Source: Candidatus Omnitrophota bacterium (GTDB lineage Bacteria > Omnitrophota > Gorgyraeia > Duberdicusellales > 4484-171). Taken from it: 5,016 nucleotides of DNA. The position numbers were made by a program, and so were the translations under genes. The notes below the pieces were generated by a model, which ran no database searches, was not told where the DNA came from, and saw nothing but the letters and a program-made list of their open reading frames with translations. The DNA is taken from the NCBI GenBank assembly GCA_014728785.1, contig WJKZ01000081.1:1-5016 (forward strand), read 5' to 3'. Positions 1 to 5,016 of this stretch are shown here, piece after piece; within the stretch, counting starts at the first letter, position 1; every line of letters starts with the position of its first letter.

Positions 1-535
1 CCTTTACCTCACCCCTCACACTGCGTATCTGATTTATAAAACCGGCGGCCTCAACCGGCGAGATGGGAGGGTACACCCCCCATAAGCCTTTATTTTCAGC
101 CCGGGCCTTCCGTTGTAAACCCAGAAGATGCTCCGCATACTTCAAATTGGGAGGACGGGTATAAATTACCGCAAACCCTTCCTCTACCATTTTGGCATTT
201 ATAAAAACATCTTTTGCAAAACAATAACCAAGCAGTCTCCCGTAACGGTCTCTCCTCTGAACATCAAACTCTACCCTTATATAGCGGCCTTCGGCTACTT
301 CTTCGTTATATCTCTTAGCCTCCAGGGAGAATGGCTGGGGAAGATATTGAAAATCTCCGCCTTCTCTTACCCTGACCTCAGGAGTGTCAATGCCGAGATA
401 GCGGAGCATTTCGCCGTTTTCTAAAATAACGGTATCACCATCGATTACTTCTTTTACTTTTACCTGAGTATAGTCGTTATGGTCCGCACAGGAACAAACG
501 AAAAGGATTAAAAATAGGAGAAATAACTTCCTCAC
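1..535 (-). CDS. Thermonuclease (staphylococcal nuclease-like) lipoprotein, 3' end beyond the window
   Basis: This is a Ca2+-dependent SNase-family nuclease, probably exported, that cuts DNA or RNA to 3'-phosphate products. The reading frame is open from a GTG at 535-533 to the left edge, giving 178 visible residues. The N-terminus is a short signal peptide (RKLFLLFLILF) ending in a lipobox-like V13-C14-S15-C16, so the protein may be lipid-anchored at C16. The nuclease fold spans about residues 25-152. It contains the D32-G33-D34-T35 motif, R45 followed by GIDTPE (D50, T51, E53) and DRYGR (R100). These align with S. aureus nuclease D21, R35, D40, T41, E43 and R87, so the active site is complete. 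After the LWG end of the domain, about 26 further residues begin an extension (PVEAAGFINQIRSVRGEV) that may lead into an OB-fold; this is inference. The GTG start overlaps the upstream lipoprotein stop as GTGA, which suggests translational coupling. The family call is firm; anchoring and the C-terminal domain are less certain. Confidence 0.92.
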   Translation of the reverse strand, partial: MRKLFLLFLILFVCSCADHNDYTQVKVKEVIDGDTVILENGEMLRYLGIDTPEVRVREGGDFQYLPQPFSLEAKRYNEEVAEGRYIRVEFDVQRRDRYGRLLGYCFAKDVFINAKMVEEGFAVIYTRPPNLKYAEHLLGLQRKARAENKGLWGVYPPISPVEAAGFINQIRSVRGEVK

Positions 536-906
536 CGCAGCTCGTCAATAATGTCAAAAAATATTTTTTGGGCAAATTGAGGCTTGGGGAGAAGATATTT
601 ACGGGCTGATACGCGCAGTTTTTGGACATTCTCGGTGATACTGGTTATCTGCAAAGTAACGGAATGTTCTTTGATTTTGCTCTTTATTAAACCCCTGGAC
701 TCATCCGTACTTATAATCTCGGCTCTGTTGTAATCCAGGGTATCTTCACACATACTCCAGAGTTTTTCGTAATCGGCCTTAACGTTTCCGCTAGCTGAGT
801 CATTACTTAAAACATAACCGGTCAGTACTCCCGCCCCTATAAACAGAGGTATACATCCCTGAAGAAGGATAAAACAAGCAGCAAAAATACCTAAACTACC
901 TTTCAT
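532..906 (-). CDS. Small lipoprotein, DUF3568-like
   Basis: This 124-residue protein has a short lipoprotein signal peptide (about residues 1-17, hydrophobic core SLGIFAACFILL) and a lipobox L15-Q16-G17-C18. The mature protein would be lipidated at C18. A second hydrophobic, glycine-rich stretch follows (PLFIGAGVLTGYVLS), then a compact alpha/beta region ending in SARKYLLPKPQFAQKIF. The arrangement Gly-rich segment, GYVLSND, a helix with KLW, an ESRGLI strand and a VSARKYLLP strand matches what I recall of DUF3568-type lipoproteins from Omnitrophota and related bacteria. Their function is unknown. The gene lies 45 nt downstream of the HAD hydrolase and overlaps the thermonuclease start by GTGA, so the two envelope proteins are probably translated together. 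The ribosome site before the ATG is poor (only AGAG next to the start). The family assignment is from memory of pattern, not from a search. Confidence 0.83.
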   Translation of the reverse strand: MKGSLGIFAACFILLQGCIPLFIGAGVLTGYVLSNDSASGNVKADYEKLWSMCEDTLDYNRAEIISTDESRGLIKSKIKEHSVTLQITSITENVQKLRVSARKYLLPKPQFAQKIFFDIIDELR

Positions 907-914
907 CTCTAATT

Positions 915-942
915 AATATAGCAACTTTTTATCTTTTTGCAA
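915..942 (-). promoter_or_regulatory. Possible internal promoter ahead of the DUF3568-like gene
   Basis: On the minus strand TTGCAA (942-937) is followed after 16 nt by TATATT (920-915). Both boxes resemble sigma-70 hexamers. Transcription from here would begin only two or three bases before the ATG at 906, so the message would be nearly leaderless, which fits the absence of a good ribosome site. The spacer is AT-rich and such matches arise by chance, so this is tentative. Readthrough from the genes upstream is equally likely. Confidence 0.25.
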
Positions 943-951
943 GATGTATAA

Positions 952-1557
952 TCAGATTTTTACTCCTATACCTTTAAGGTCTTTGACTAGCGAGGCATAA
1001 TCCTTAAAATGCAACGAAACTATCCCCATTCTCCCGGCGGCCTCAATCAGTTCTAACCTGTCATCAATATAGATTATTTCTCTATACTCTCTCTGGCAGA
1101 CATCTCTGAGACTGGCATAAATCGCCTTCTGGGGTTTAATTGATTTTATCCTGAAAGATAATACTAACCCTGAAAACAAATTTACTATTTCAGGATACTT
1201 TGAGCGGATGTTTTCAAAATGGAGCTCATTTATATTTGATATAAGATACAAGGGATAAGTTTTGCTGAGCTTTTCAAGCAAAACGGGTACCGGATGGTTT
1301 ACCCAGAAAATTGAGTTCCAGGCCTGCTTAAAATCTTCGAAGCTTGCGCGAAACAGAAATTCCCGGCTGAATTCCTTATAAAATTCCCGGGGAGTTAACA
1401 GCCCTTTTTCAAAATCCAGGCTGAAATTTCTGCAAAGAAAATCCTCAATCGGTTTCATGTTTCGCGGACGGGAAAATCCTTTTAATTTTTCAAAAGCGAT
1501 CGTATAATCGAAATTAAAAATTACATTCCCCAAGTCAAAGGCTATAATTCTGTTCAT
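952..1557 (-). CDS. HAD-superfamily hydrolase (YihX-like phosphatase class)
   Basis: This 201-residue cytoplasmic protein has the HAD fold and is probably a phosphatase acting on a small phosphorylated metabolite such as a sugar phosphate. Motif I is F-D8-L-G-N11-V near the N-terminus, with D8 the expected nucleophile. The usual second Asp (position 10) is Gly, as in the DLGNV/DLGGV class that includes E. coli YihX, so this is a family trait and not a lesion. A helical cap covers about residues 17-90. Motif II is LISN (S107, N108), motif III is K141-P142 in IKPQKAIY, and motif IV is YIDD (D165, D166). Length is normal for the class. The ATG at 1557 is preceded by GGAG with 6 nt spacing (1567-1564), a good ribosome site that supports this start. 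The gene lies 25 nt after the SDR gene and is surely cotranscribed with it. The substrate cannot be read from sequence. Confidence 0.9.
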   Translation of the reverse strand: MNRIIAFDLGNVIFNFDYTIAFEKLKGFSRPRNMKPIEDFLCRNFSLDFEKGLLTPREFYKEFSREFLFRASFEDFKQAWNSIFWVNHPVPVLLEKLSKTYPLYLISNINELHFENIRSKYPEIVNLFSGLVLSFRIKSIKPQKAIYASLRDVCQREYREIIYIDDRLELIEAAGRMGIVSLHFKDYASLVKDLKGIGVKI

Positions 1558-1582
1558 ATTCGTCTCCGGAAAGAACTTCTCC

Positions 1583-2527
1583 TCATTTCAGACTCTGAAA
1601 TATAGAATCTTTGGCCGGATAAGGCGGTGAAAAACCGAAACTTTTTATCTTCTCAATAGCATACTCTCTATCTCTGGCAAGCCTCTTCAGGTGTCCCCCA
1701 AGAAAAGGAATTCTCAGAATTAAAGGTTCAATGAATGAAGGTACAGCCCGGGGAGGCGGTAAATTCAGGGCCCGGGCCATATACGAAAAAACTTCTTTAC
1801 TGCTTAATACTTCATTGTCGGCTACAATAAAAGTCTCATTCCTGCACCTCTGGTTCTCCAAAATAAATATTATAGCTGAAATTAAATTTTTTAAATATAC
1901 AAGATGAAATTTATTCATTCCGCCTCCCGGCAAAAACAGAATACGTCTCCGCATTAAAGAAATGATGGTCCCGGTAAGATGCGGCTCACCCCGTCCGTAA
2001 ACCATTGGGGGTCTTAAGATTGTGACATTAAAATCCGGGGACCTGTATCTCTTTACCACTTTTTCGGCTTCTATTTTTGAAAAACCGTAATTATTGACGG
2101 CCTTGAGAGGAAGATCTTCGCCAAGAGGAATGTTGTCGTTGCCGCTTATCACGGCTACAGAGCTTATATGTATTAAGTTTTTTACTCCGCTTTTTTTCAT
2201 CCATCTGCAGAGGTTATCAATTCCTTTTACATTGAGGGGGTAAAGAGTCTTAAAGCTGCAATTTTTTACAAGTGCAGCACAATGCACAACGGTATCCAGG
2301 GAGTAATTATCCAAAGCTTTTAGTGACTCATAATACCTGAGATCGGCAGTGATTAAGCACGCTCCTTTCCCCTTGAGACTTTCGGCCTTCCGGGCATCCC
2401 GGATAAGGCAAAATATATTATAGTTACCCAGCCGGATTAGCTCTTCAGCCAGAGCTTTTCCTATAAAACCGGTAGCACCTGTTATTAAAATATTTTTTGA
2501 ATAGGGTTCCATTTTAACGAATGGCAC
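1583..2527 (-). CDS. NAD(P)-dependent epimerase/dehydratase-like extended SDR
   Basis: This is an extended short-chain dehydrogenase of 314 residues, normal for the family. The Rossmann cofactor site is TGATGFIG (G17, G20, G23), followed by a conserved D62-L63 and the HCAA stretch (82-85). The catalytic residues are S122/S123 in HISSVAV and the Y147-GFS-K151 pair. The LRPPMVYGRGEP segment and the later FHLVYLKNLISAI strand-helix are typical of the substrate half of nucleotide-sugar epimerases and dihydroflavonol-reductase-like enzymes. Reduction, dehydration and epimerisation cannot be told apart from sequence. The protein acts in the cytoplasm. The GTG at 2527 directly abuts the TGA of the aldo/keto reductase gene with no spacer, suggesting coupled translation. 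An ATG at codon 6 (2512) is the alternative start; neither has a strong ribosome site, and both keep the Rossmann motif. The next gene begins 25 nt downstream. Confidence 0.92.
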   Translation of the reverse strand: MPFVKMEPYSKNILITGATGFIGKALAEELIRLGNYNIFCLIRDARKAESLKGKGACLITADLRYYESLKALDNYSLDTVVHCAALVKNCSFKTLYPLNVKGIDNLCRWMKKSGVKNLIHISSVAVISGNDNIPLGEDLPLKAVNNYGFSKIEAEKVVKRYRSPDFNVTILRPPMVYGRGEPHLTGTIISLMRRRILFLPGGGMNKFHLVYLKNLISAIIFILENQRCRNETFIVADNEVLSSKEVFSYMARALNLPPPRAVPSFIEPLILRIPFLGGHLKRLARDREYAIEKIKSFGFSPPYPAKDSIFQSLK

Positions 2528-3499
2528 TCAAAAGAGGTGACGGGAATTAATTTCTTCTGATCTTTGCGCAAGCAAGGAATCTATCTCTTTTTTATCGTCA
2601 TCGGATATAGACCACCCCATACTCCCTAAATTCTCCTCCGCCTGAATCTCATTGCGCATACCTACTATGCTGGAAATTATGCCTCTCTGGCTAAAATTCC
2701 AATTTATAGCCAGTTGAGTCAGGGTCTTACCGTATTTAGAAGCGATACCATCAAGCTTCAGCAGAAATGTTTTGTTTATTGAGTAGAGAGGTTCGCTTAA
2801 ATCTTTGCTTTTCATTTTACGGTTTATATCCTCCGGTACCGCTGCACCGTTCAAAAAGAACTTTCCGGTCAGAAGACCGCTGTAAAGAGGAGCGTAGGAA
2901 ATTATGGCTATATTATTCTCCAGGCAATAATTCACCGTCTCTTTTTCAATAGAACGGTTAAACATGCTGTATTCGGGCTGTAAACAATGAAGAGGAGAGT
3001 ATTTCCTGAACTCCTGCATCTGCGAAACTGAGTAGTTGCTAACACCTATAGATTTAACTGTTCCGTTTTTGTAGAAAGAATACATCATCTCGGCGGTTTC
3101 GCCAATCGGGGTATGGGGGTCGGGCCAGTGGACCTGATATAGGTCCAGATAATCGGTTTTCAGTCTTTTTCTTGATTCATCAACCTCCTCCCCCATTCTT
3201 CTTGCAGAGAGGTTATGTATTATCCTGGGACCTTCCCAGCTCAAACCCACTTTGGTAGCAAGGATTATCTTTTCTCTCAGCCCGGTTTTTTTAAAAAAAC
3301 CACCTATTACCCTTTCAGACCTTCCTCTGCCGTATACAGGTGCCGTGTCGATAAAATTAATCCCTCTTTCCACAACCCCGTGCAATACTCCCATCGAGTC
3401 CTTATCCTCCTGCTTACCCCACCATTTATCACCGCCGAAAGCCCATGTGCCAAGGCAAACAGGAGAAACTTCAATATCTAAAGAAGGTATTCGCCGCAT
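2528..3499 (-). CDS. Aldo/keto reductase
   Basis: This 323-residue NADPH-type oxidoreductase of the aldo/keto reductase superfamily is a TIM barrel that interconverts carbonyls and alcohols in the cytoplasm. The N-terminus has the usual hairpin and LGTWAFGG with a following WWG. The full catalytic tetrad is visible: D51 and Y56 in DTAPVYG, K83 in ATKVG, and H124 in YQVHWPDP. GVSNYS and the cofactor-binding GMRNEIQAEENL (280-291, with R282, Q286 and N290) are typical. The overall pattern resembles the IolS/YhdN (AKR11) branch, whose natural substrates are often unknown. It is the first gene of the leftward operon and its TGA touches the GTG of the SDR gene. Upstream of the ATG the only ribosome-site candidate is AAGAAG at a short 3-nt spacing. 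The fold and activity class are firm; the substrate is unknown. Confidence 0.95.
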   Translation of the reverse strand: MRRIPSLDIEVSPVCLGTWAFGGDKWWGKQEDKDSMGVLHGVVERGINFIDTAPVYGRGRSERVIGGFFKKTGLREKIILATKVGLSWEGPRIIHNLSARRMGEEVDESRKRLKTDYLDLYQVHWPDPHTPIGETAEMMYSFYKNGTVKSIGVSNYSVSQMQEFRKYSPLHCLQPEYSMFNRSIEKETVNYCLENNIAIISYAPLYSGLLTGKFFLNGAAVPEDINRKMKSKDLSEPLYSINKTFLLKLDGIASKYGKTLTQLAINWNFSQRGIISSIVGMRNEIQAEENLGSMGWSISDDDKKEIDSLLAQRSEEINSRHLF

Positions 3500-3540
3500 A
3501 ATCTTCTTAAATTTTAACTGGAAAAATTATATTTCCAACA

Positions 3541-3569
3541 ATTATAAAATAAAATCCGCCGATAGGCAA
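3541..3569 (-). promoter_or_regulatory. Probable sigma-70-type promoter of the five-gene leftward operon
   Basis: On the minus strand TTGCCT (3569-3564, four of six matches to TTGACA) is followed after exactly 17 nt by a perfect TATAAT (3546-3541). Initiation would fall near 3534, leaving about 35 nt of leader before the aldo/keto reductase ATG at 3499. Hexamer quality, ideal spacing and position upstream of the first gene all agree. A second TATAAT at 3531-3526 lacks a good -35 partner. Confidence 0.5.
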
Positions 3570-3630
3570 ATCATCTCTGTTTTTGACATTAGATTGAAAA
3601 ACCGCCCAGGTAGTATAGAATATATAGCAT

Positions 3631-4072
3631 ATGAGTTTCCCCATATCTATAAGCATATCTGCTGAAGCCGTAGGCTGGTATGCGGGGATTGCTTCAACCC
3701 TGGCTCTGGTAATTAATTTCTTTTCGTATATAAAAGCAGAGGGCCGGCTAAAAATTAAATAATTAAATATGCCAGAAGCTACCAGTTATACCAACCAAAA
3801 CCCCCTTACGAGACCGGTAAAACTATATACTCATTGCGGTTTATAATACAGGTAAAAATACGGCAAAAATTAAAAATACCGGCTTTATCCCAAAACAAAA
3901 GACTTGTGCCCGGAAATAATAGCGGATGCCTTAAGTCTGGAAATACGCGAACTGAAATCTGGTGAATCTACAGACTACTTTTTAAAAAAAAGTATGTGGA
4001 CCTATCCAGGATAAAATATTTTTTGTCCATGATGTATCCGATAAAGAATACAGAAGCCGCGTCTTGAAATAA
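3631..4072 (+). pseudogene. Decayed gene for a small membrane-anchored protein (several frameshifts and stops)
   Basis: This is the only plus-strand gene trace. From the ATG at 3631 an intact 43-codon frame encodes a short N-terminus, a membrane segment (about residues 15-34, GWYAGIASTLALVINFFSYI) and a basic tail ending LKIK, then stops at 3760-3762. Protein-like sequence continues in other frames: PPYETGK (3801-3821), NYILIAVYNTGKNTAKIK within 3821-3895, then LCPEIIADALSLEIRELK and GESTDYFLKK within about 3895-4010, and finally DKIFFVHDVSDKEYRSRVLK with a TAA at 4070-4072. Joined together these give a single-pass protein of roughly 145 residues with a soluble beta-rich domain (YNTGK...IKNTGFIPK), a layout I have seen in uncharacterised bacterial proteins but cannot name. 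Two of the shifts fall in A-runs (about 3819-3822 and 3893-3896) and one is consistent with an extra G near 4009. The neighbours are intact, so decay is more likely than poor sequence, but homopolymer assembly errors are possible. It is divergent from the aldo/keto reductase operon and convergent with the hydG block. Confidence 0.7.
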
Positions 4073-4119
4073 GAACAGAAAAGAAAAATTATACGATTAC
4101 TCGAAAAATTCTTCTTGTG

Positions 4120-4133
4120 CCGGAAATTTCCGG
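4120..4133. terminator. Perfect 14-nt palindrome, possible two-way terminator
   Basis: CCGGAAATTTCCGG reads the same on both strands and lies between the stop of the small leftward gene (4138) and the end of the plus-strand pseudogene (4072), where a shared terminator would be expected. As RNA it could form a 5-bp stem with an AATT loop. On the minus strand a TTTTT run comes only about 11 nt later, and on the plus strand only a short TTATTT follows, so it is not a textbook intrinsic terminator. A dimeric protein-binding site is the alternative. Confidence 0.3.
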
Positions 4134-4137
4134 TTAT

Positions 4138-4428
4138 TTACCATTCCGGCTCAATCCTTATGCCCTCGCTCCTTAAAAAAACCAGCAATTCCGACCTTTT
4201 GCTATCAGGCACAGAACTCCATCCGTAAATTACAATTGCAGATGATGGTGATAAGCGGAAAAATTTTCTGTCAACCATCTTCTCTAATCCTACCTGATCT
4301 CCGTTTACATAAGAATATCTCCTGTCATTAATTGAAACTAAATGAGCCCTTGCTTCACAGTTACTTTTTAAATACCTGTCTATTTCTTTAAAAGTATTCA
4401 GAAATCTATCTTTTTCTTCTTCCATCAA
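4138..4428 (-). CDS. Unrecognised small protein translationally coupled to hydG
   Basis: I do not recognise this protein of 95 or 96 residues. It begins with a charged, probably helical region (MEEEKDRFLNTFKEIDRYLK), then a likely beta segment (AHLVSINDRRYSYVNG), a second charged stretch, a hydrophobic strand (SSAIVIYGW) and a final helix-strand (KRSELLVFLRSEGIRIEPEW). There is no signal peptide or membrane span and only one cysteine, so it looks like a small cytoplasmic alpha/beta protein. Two starts are possible: TTG at 4428, or the following ATG at 4425, which overlaps the hydG stop as TGATG and is preferred. A purine-rich GGAGAGAGGG lies about 12 nt before the start codons, further than ideal. 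The overlap implies production together with HydG and suggests, but does not prove, a link to hydrogenase maturation. It does not resemble HydE, HydF or the TM1266-type regulator in length and motifs. Confidence 0.75.
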   Translation of the reverse strand: MMEEEKDRFLNTFKEIDRYLKSNCEARAHLVSINDRRYSYVNGDQVGLEKMVDRKFFRLSPSSAIVIYGWSSVPDSKRSELLVFLRSEGIRIEPEW

Positions 4429-5016
4429 AAATAAAGATCCCTCTCTCCTTTTCCGATTCTTTGATAATAAGATAAAAAAGCGGGGTAAATTTCCGGCATC
4501 TGACTTCTTATCTCTTCTATTTCTGCCTTTATAACTCTTTCTCCTGATTTTTTAGTTGCCGGTTTTGCAAAATCGTCAAGCCACTCTCTGAAAGTCAAAA
4601 CGGCATTCAACTTGCAGAATTTCTTTTCTTCCCCTTTCTTTAAAAGCCCCATAATACACTGGCCTGTGCGTCCACAGCGGTATCCGGCTGTACAGAAAGA
4701 AGTAATATATCCCTTTTCGGAAAATTTAGAAATTACCTCATCAAGGCTTCTCGTATCTCCGAGTAAAAATTGCTGTTCATTACTCTCCTGGGTTTGAGTA
4801 GCTTTACTGTATCCTCCTACTCCTATCCTGCTGGAAGCATCTGTCTGGGTCACCCCCAGTTTTAAAGACTCCTCCCGTATTCCAGCCGCTTCTCTGGCGG
4901 TAATAATCATGCCCGTATAAGGTACGGATAAACGGATTACCGTTATCAGCTTTTTAAAATCTGAGTCGCTTACCTTAAACTTCGAATCTTGTGAGTAGGG
5001 AGAATTATCCGCCGGC
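4425..5016 (-). CDS. hydG: [FeFe]-hydrogenase maturase HydG, C-terminal 196 residues; 5' part beyond the window
   Basis: HydG is a radical-SAM tyrosine lyase that makes the Fe(CO)2(CN) cysteine unit for the H-cluster of [FeFe]-hydrogenase. The frame is open to the right edge, so the radical-SAM barrel with its CX3CX2C motif is not visible. The ATG at 4910 is internal, because upstream codons already read as HydG (FKKLITVIRLSVPYTG before MIITARE). The visible part includes the SSRIGVGGYS loop, the QQFLLGDTRSLDEVI stretch, the auxiliary-cluster region FCTAGYRCGRTGQC with its distal Cys in KFCKLNAVLTF, and the typical end GERDLYF. Known HydG proteins have CX2CX22C (CTACYR). Here the first (4694-4692) and last (4616-4614) cysteines are kept at the right spacing, but the second is Gly (4685-4683), with extra cysteines 6 and 12 residues after the first. 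The C-terminus is otherwise complete, so this looks like a variant or paralog and not a decaying copy. The stop overlaps the next gene (TGATG). Confidence 0.92.
   Translation of the reverse strand, partial: PADNSPYSQDSKFKVSDSDFKKLITVIRLSVPYTGMIITAREAAGIREESLKLGVTQTDASSRIGVGGYSKATQTQESNEQQFLLGDTRSLDEVISKFSEKGYITSFCTAGYRCGRTGQCIMGLLKKGEEKKFCKLNAVLTFREWLDDFAKPATKKSGERVIKAEIEEIRSQMPEIYPAFLSYYQRIGKGERDLYF

Noticed and set aside
128..424. Plus-strand open frame of 98 codons
   Set aside because: It lies entirely antisense to the thermonuclease, whose active-site motifs are clear; the plus-strand translation has no recognisable features.
921..942. Hairpin GCAA...TTGC after the HAD hydrolase as a terminator
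   Set aside because: Only 4 bp pair around an A/T-rich loop and no proper T-run follows; the 45-nt gap is compatible with one continuous operon.
1519..1537. Loss of the second catalytic Asp in motif I of the HAD hydrolase
   Set aside because: DLGNV is a normal motif of the YihX-like class, so this is not an anomaly.
2767..2952. Plus-strand open frame of 61 codons
   Set aside because: It is antisense to the aldo/keto reductase and has no supporting motif.
3583..3621. Promoter for the plus-strand remnant (TTGACA at 3583, or TTGAAA at 3594 with TAGAAT at 3616)
   Set aside because: The perfect -35 has no -10 at a usable distance. The second pair would start transcription about 3 nt before the ATG, and the gene is decayed, so I do not list it.
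3215..3665. Plus-strand open frames of 88 and 137 codons over the start of the aldo/keto reductase
   Set aside because: They are antisense to the catalytic Asp/Tyr/Lys region of a well-supported enzyme. The longer one runs on into the promoter spacer with low-complexity, protein-unlike sequence.
4612..4797. Plus-strand open frame of 61 codons
   Set aside because: It is antisense to the conserved cluster-binding region of HydG.
4908..4910. ATG as the true start of a short HydG-like protein
   Set aside because: The 35 codons upstream are open to the edge and read as conserved HydG sequence (VIRLSVPYTG), so the ATG is internal to a longer gene.

Overview
The window is a gene-dense, moderately AT-rich bacterial segment. 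Almost all of its coding capacity lies on the minus strand, so genes are read here from right to left. The small lipoprotein at 532-906 looks like DUF3568-type lipoproteins that I associate with Candidatus Omnitrophota and related uncultured anaerobes. A C-terminal fragment of the [FeFe]-hydrogenase maturase HydG fits a hydrogen-metabolising anaerobe. The lineage is an inference and rests mainly on these two proteins.

Right block (4138-5016, minus): the C-terminal 196 residues of HydG enter from the right edge. They are followed by a 95-96 residue protein that I do not recognise, whose start overlaps the hydG stop (TGATG). In this HydG the second cysteine of the CX2C...C motif that holds the auxiliary [4Fe-4S] cluster is a glycine, and two extra cysteines lie nearby. 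A perfect 14-nt palindrome (4120-4133) sits just after this block.

Middle (3500-4137): a 131-nt divergent spacer carries a plausible promoter for the leftward operon. Next to it is a plus-strand gene remnant (3631-4072). It begins with an N-terminal membrane segment and continues as recognisable protein fragments in three frames, broken by stops and about four frameshifts. This is the only gene in the window showing decay.

Left block (1-3499, minus): five closely packed genes that probably form one operon. In order they encode an aldo/keto reductase, an NAD(P)-dependent epimerase/dehydratase-like extended SDR, a HAD-superfamily hydrolase, a DUF3568-like lipoprotein and a secreted or lipid-anchored thermonuclease (SNase). 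The thermonuclease uses a GTG start and runs off the left edge. The first three suggest reduction, oxidation or dephosphorylation of a small carbonyl or sugar-type metabolite. The last two are envelope proteins. No pathway can be assigned from sequence alone. There are no rRNA, tRNA, CRISPR or insertion-sequence signatures.
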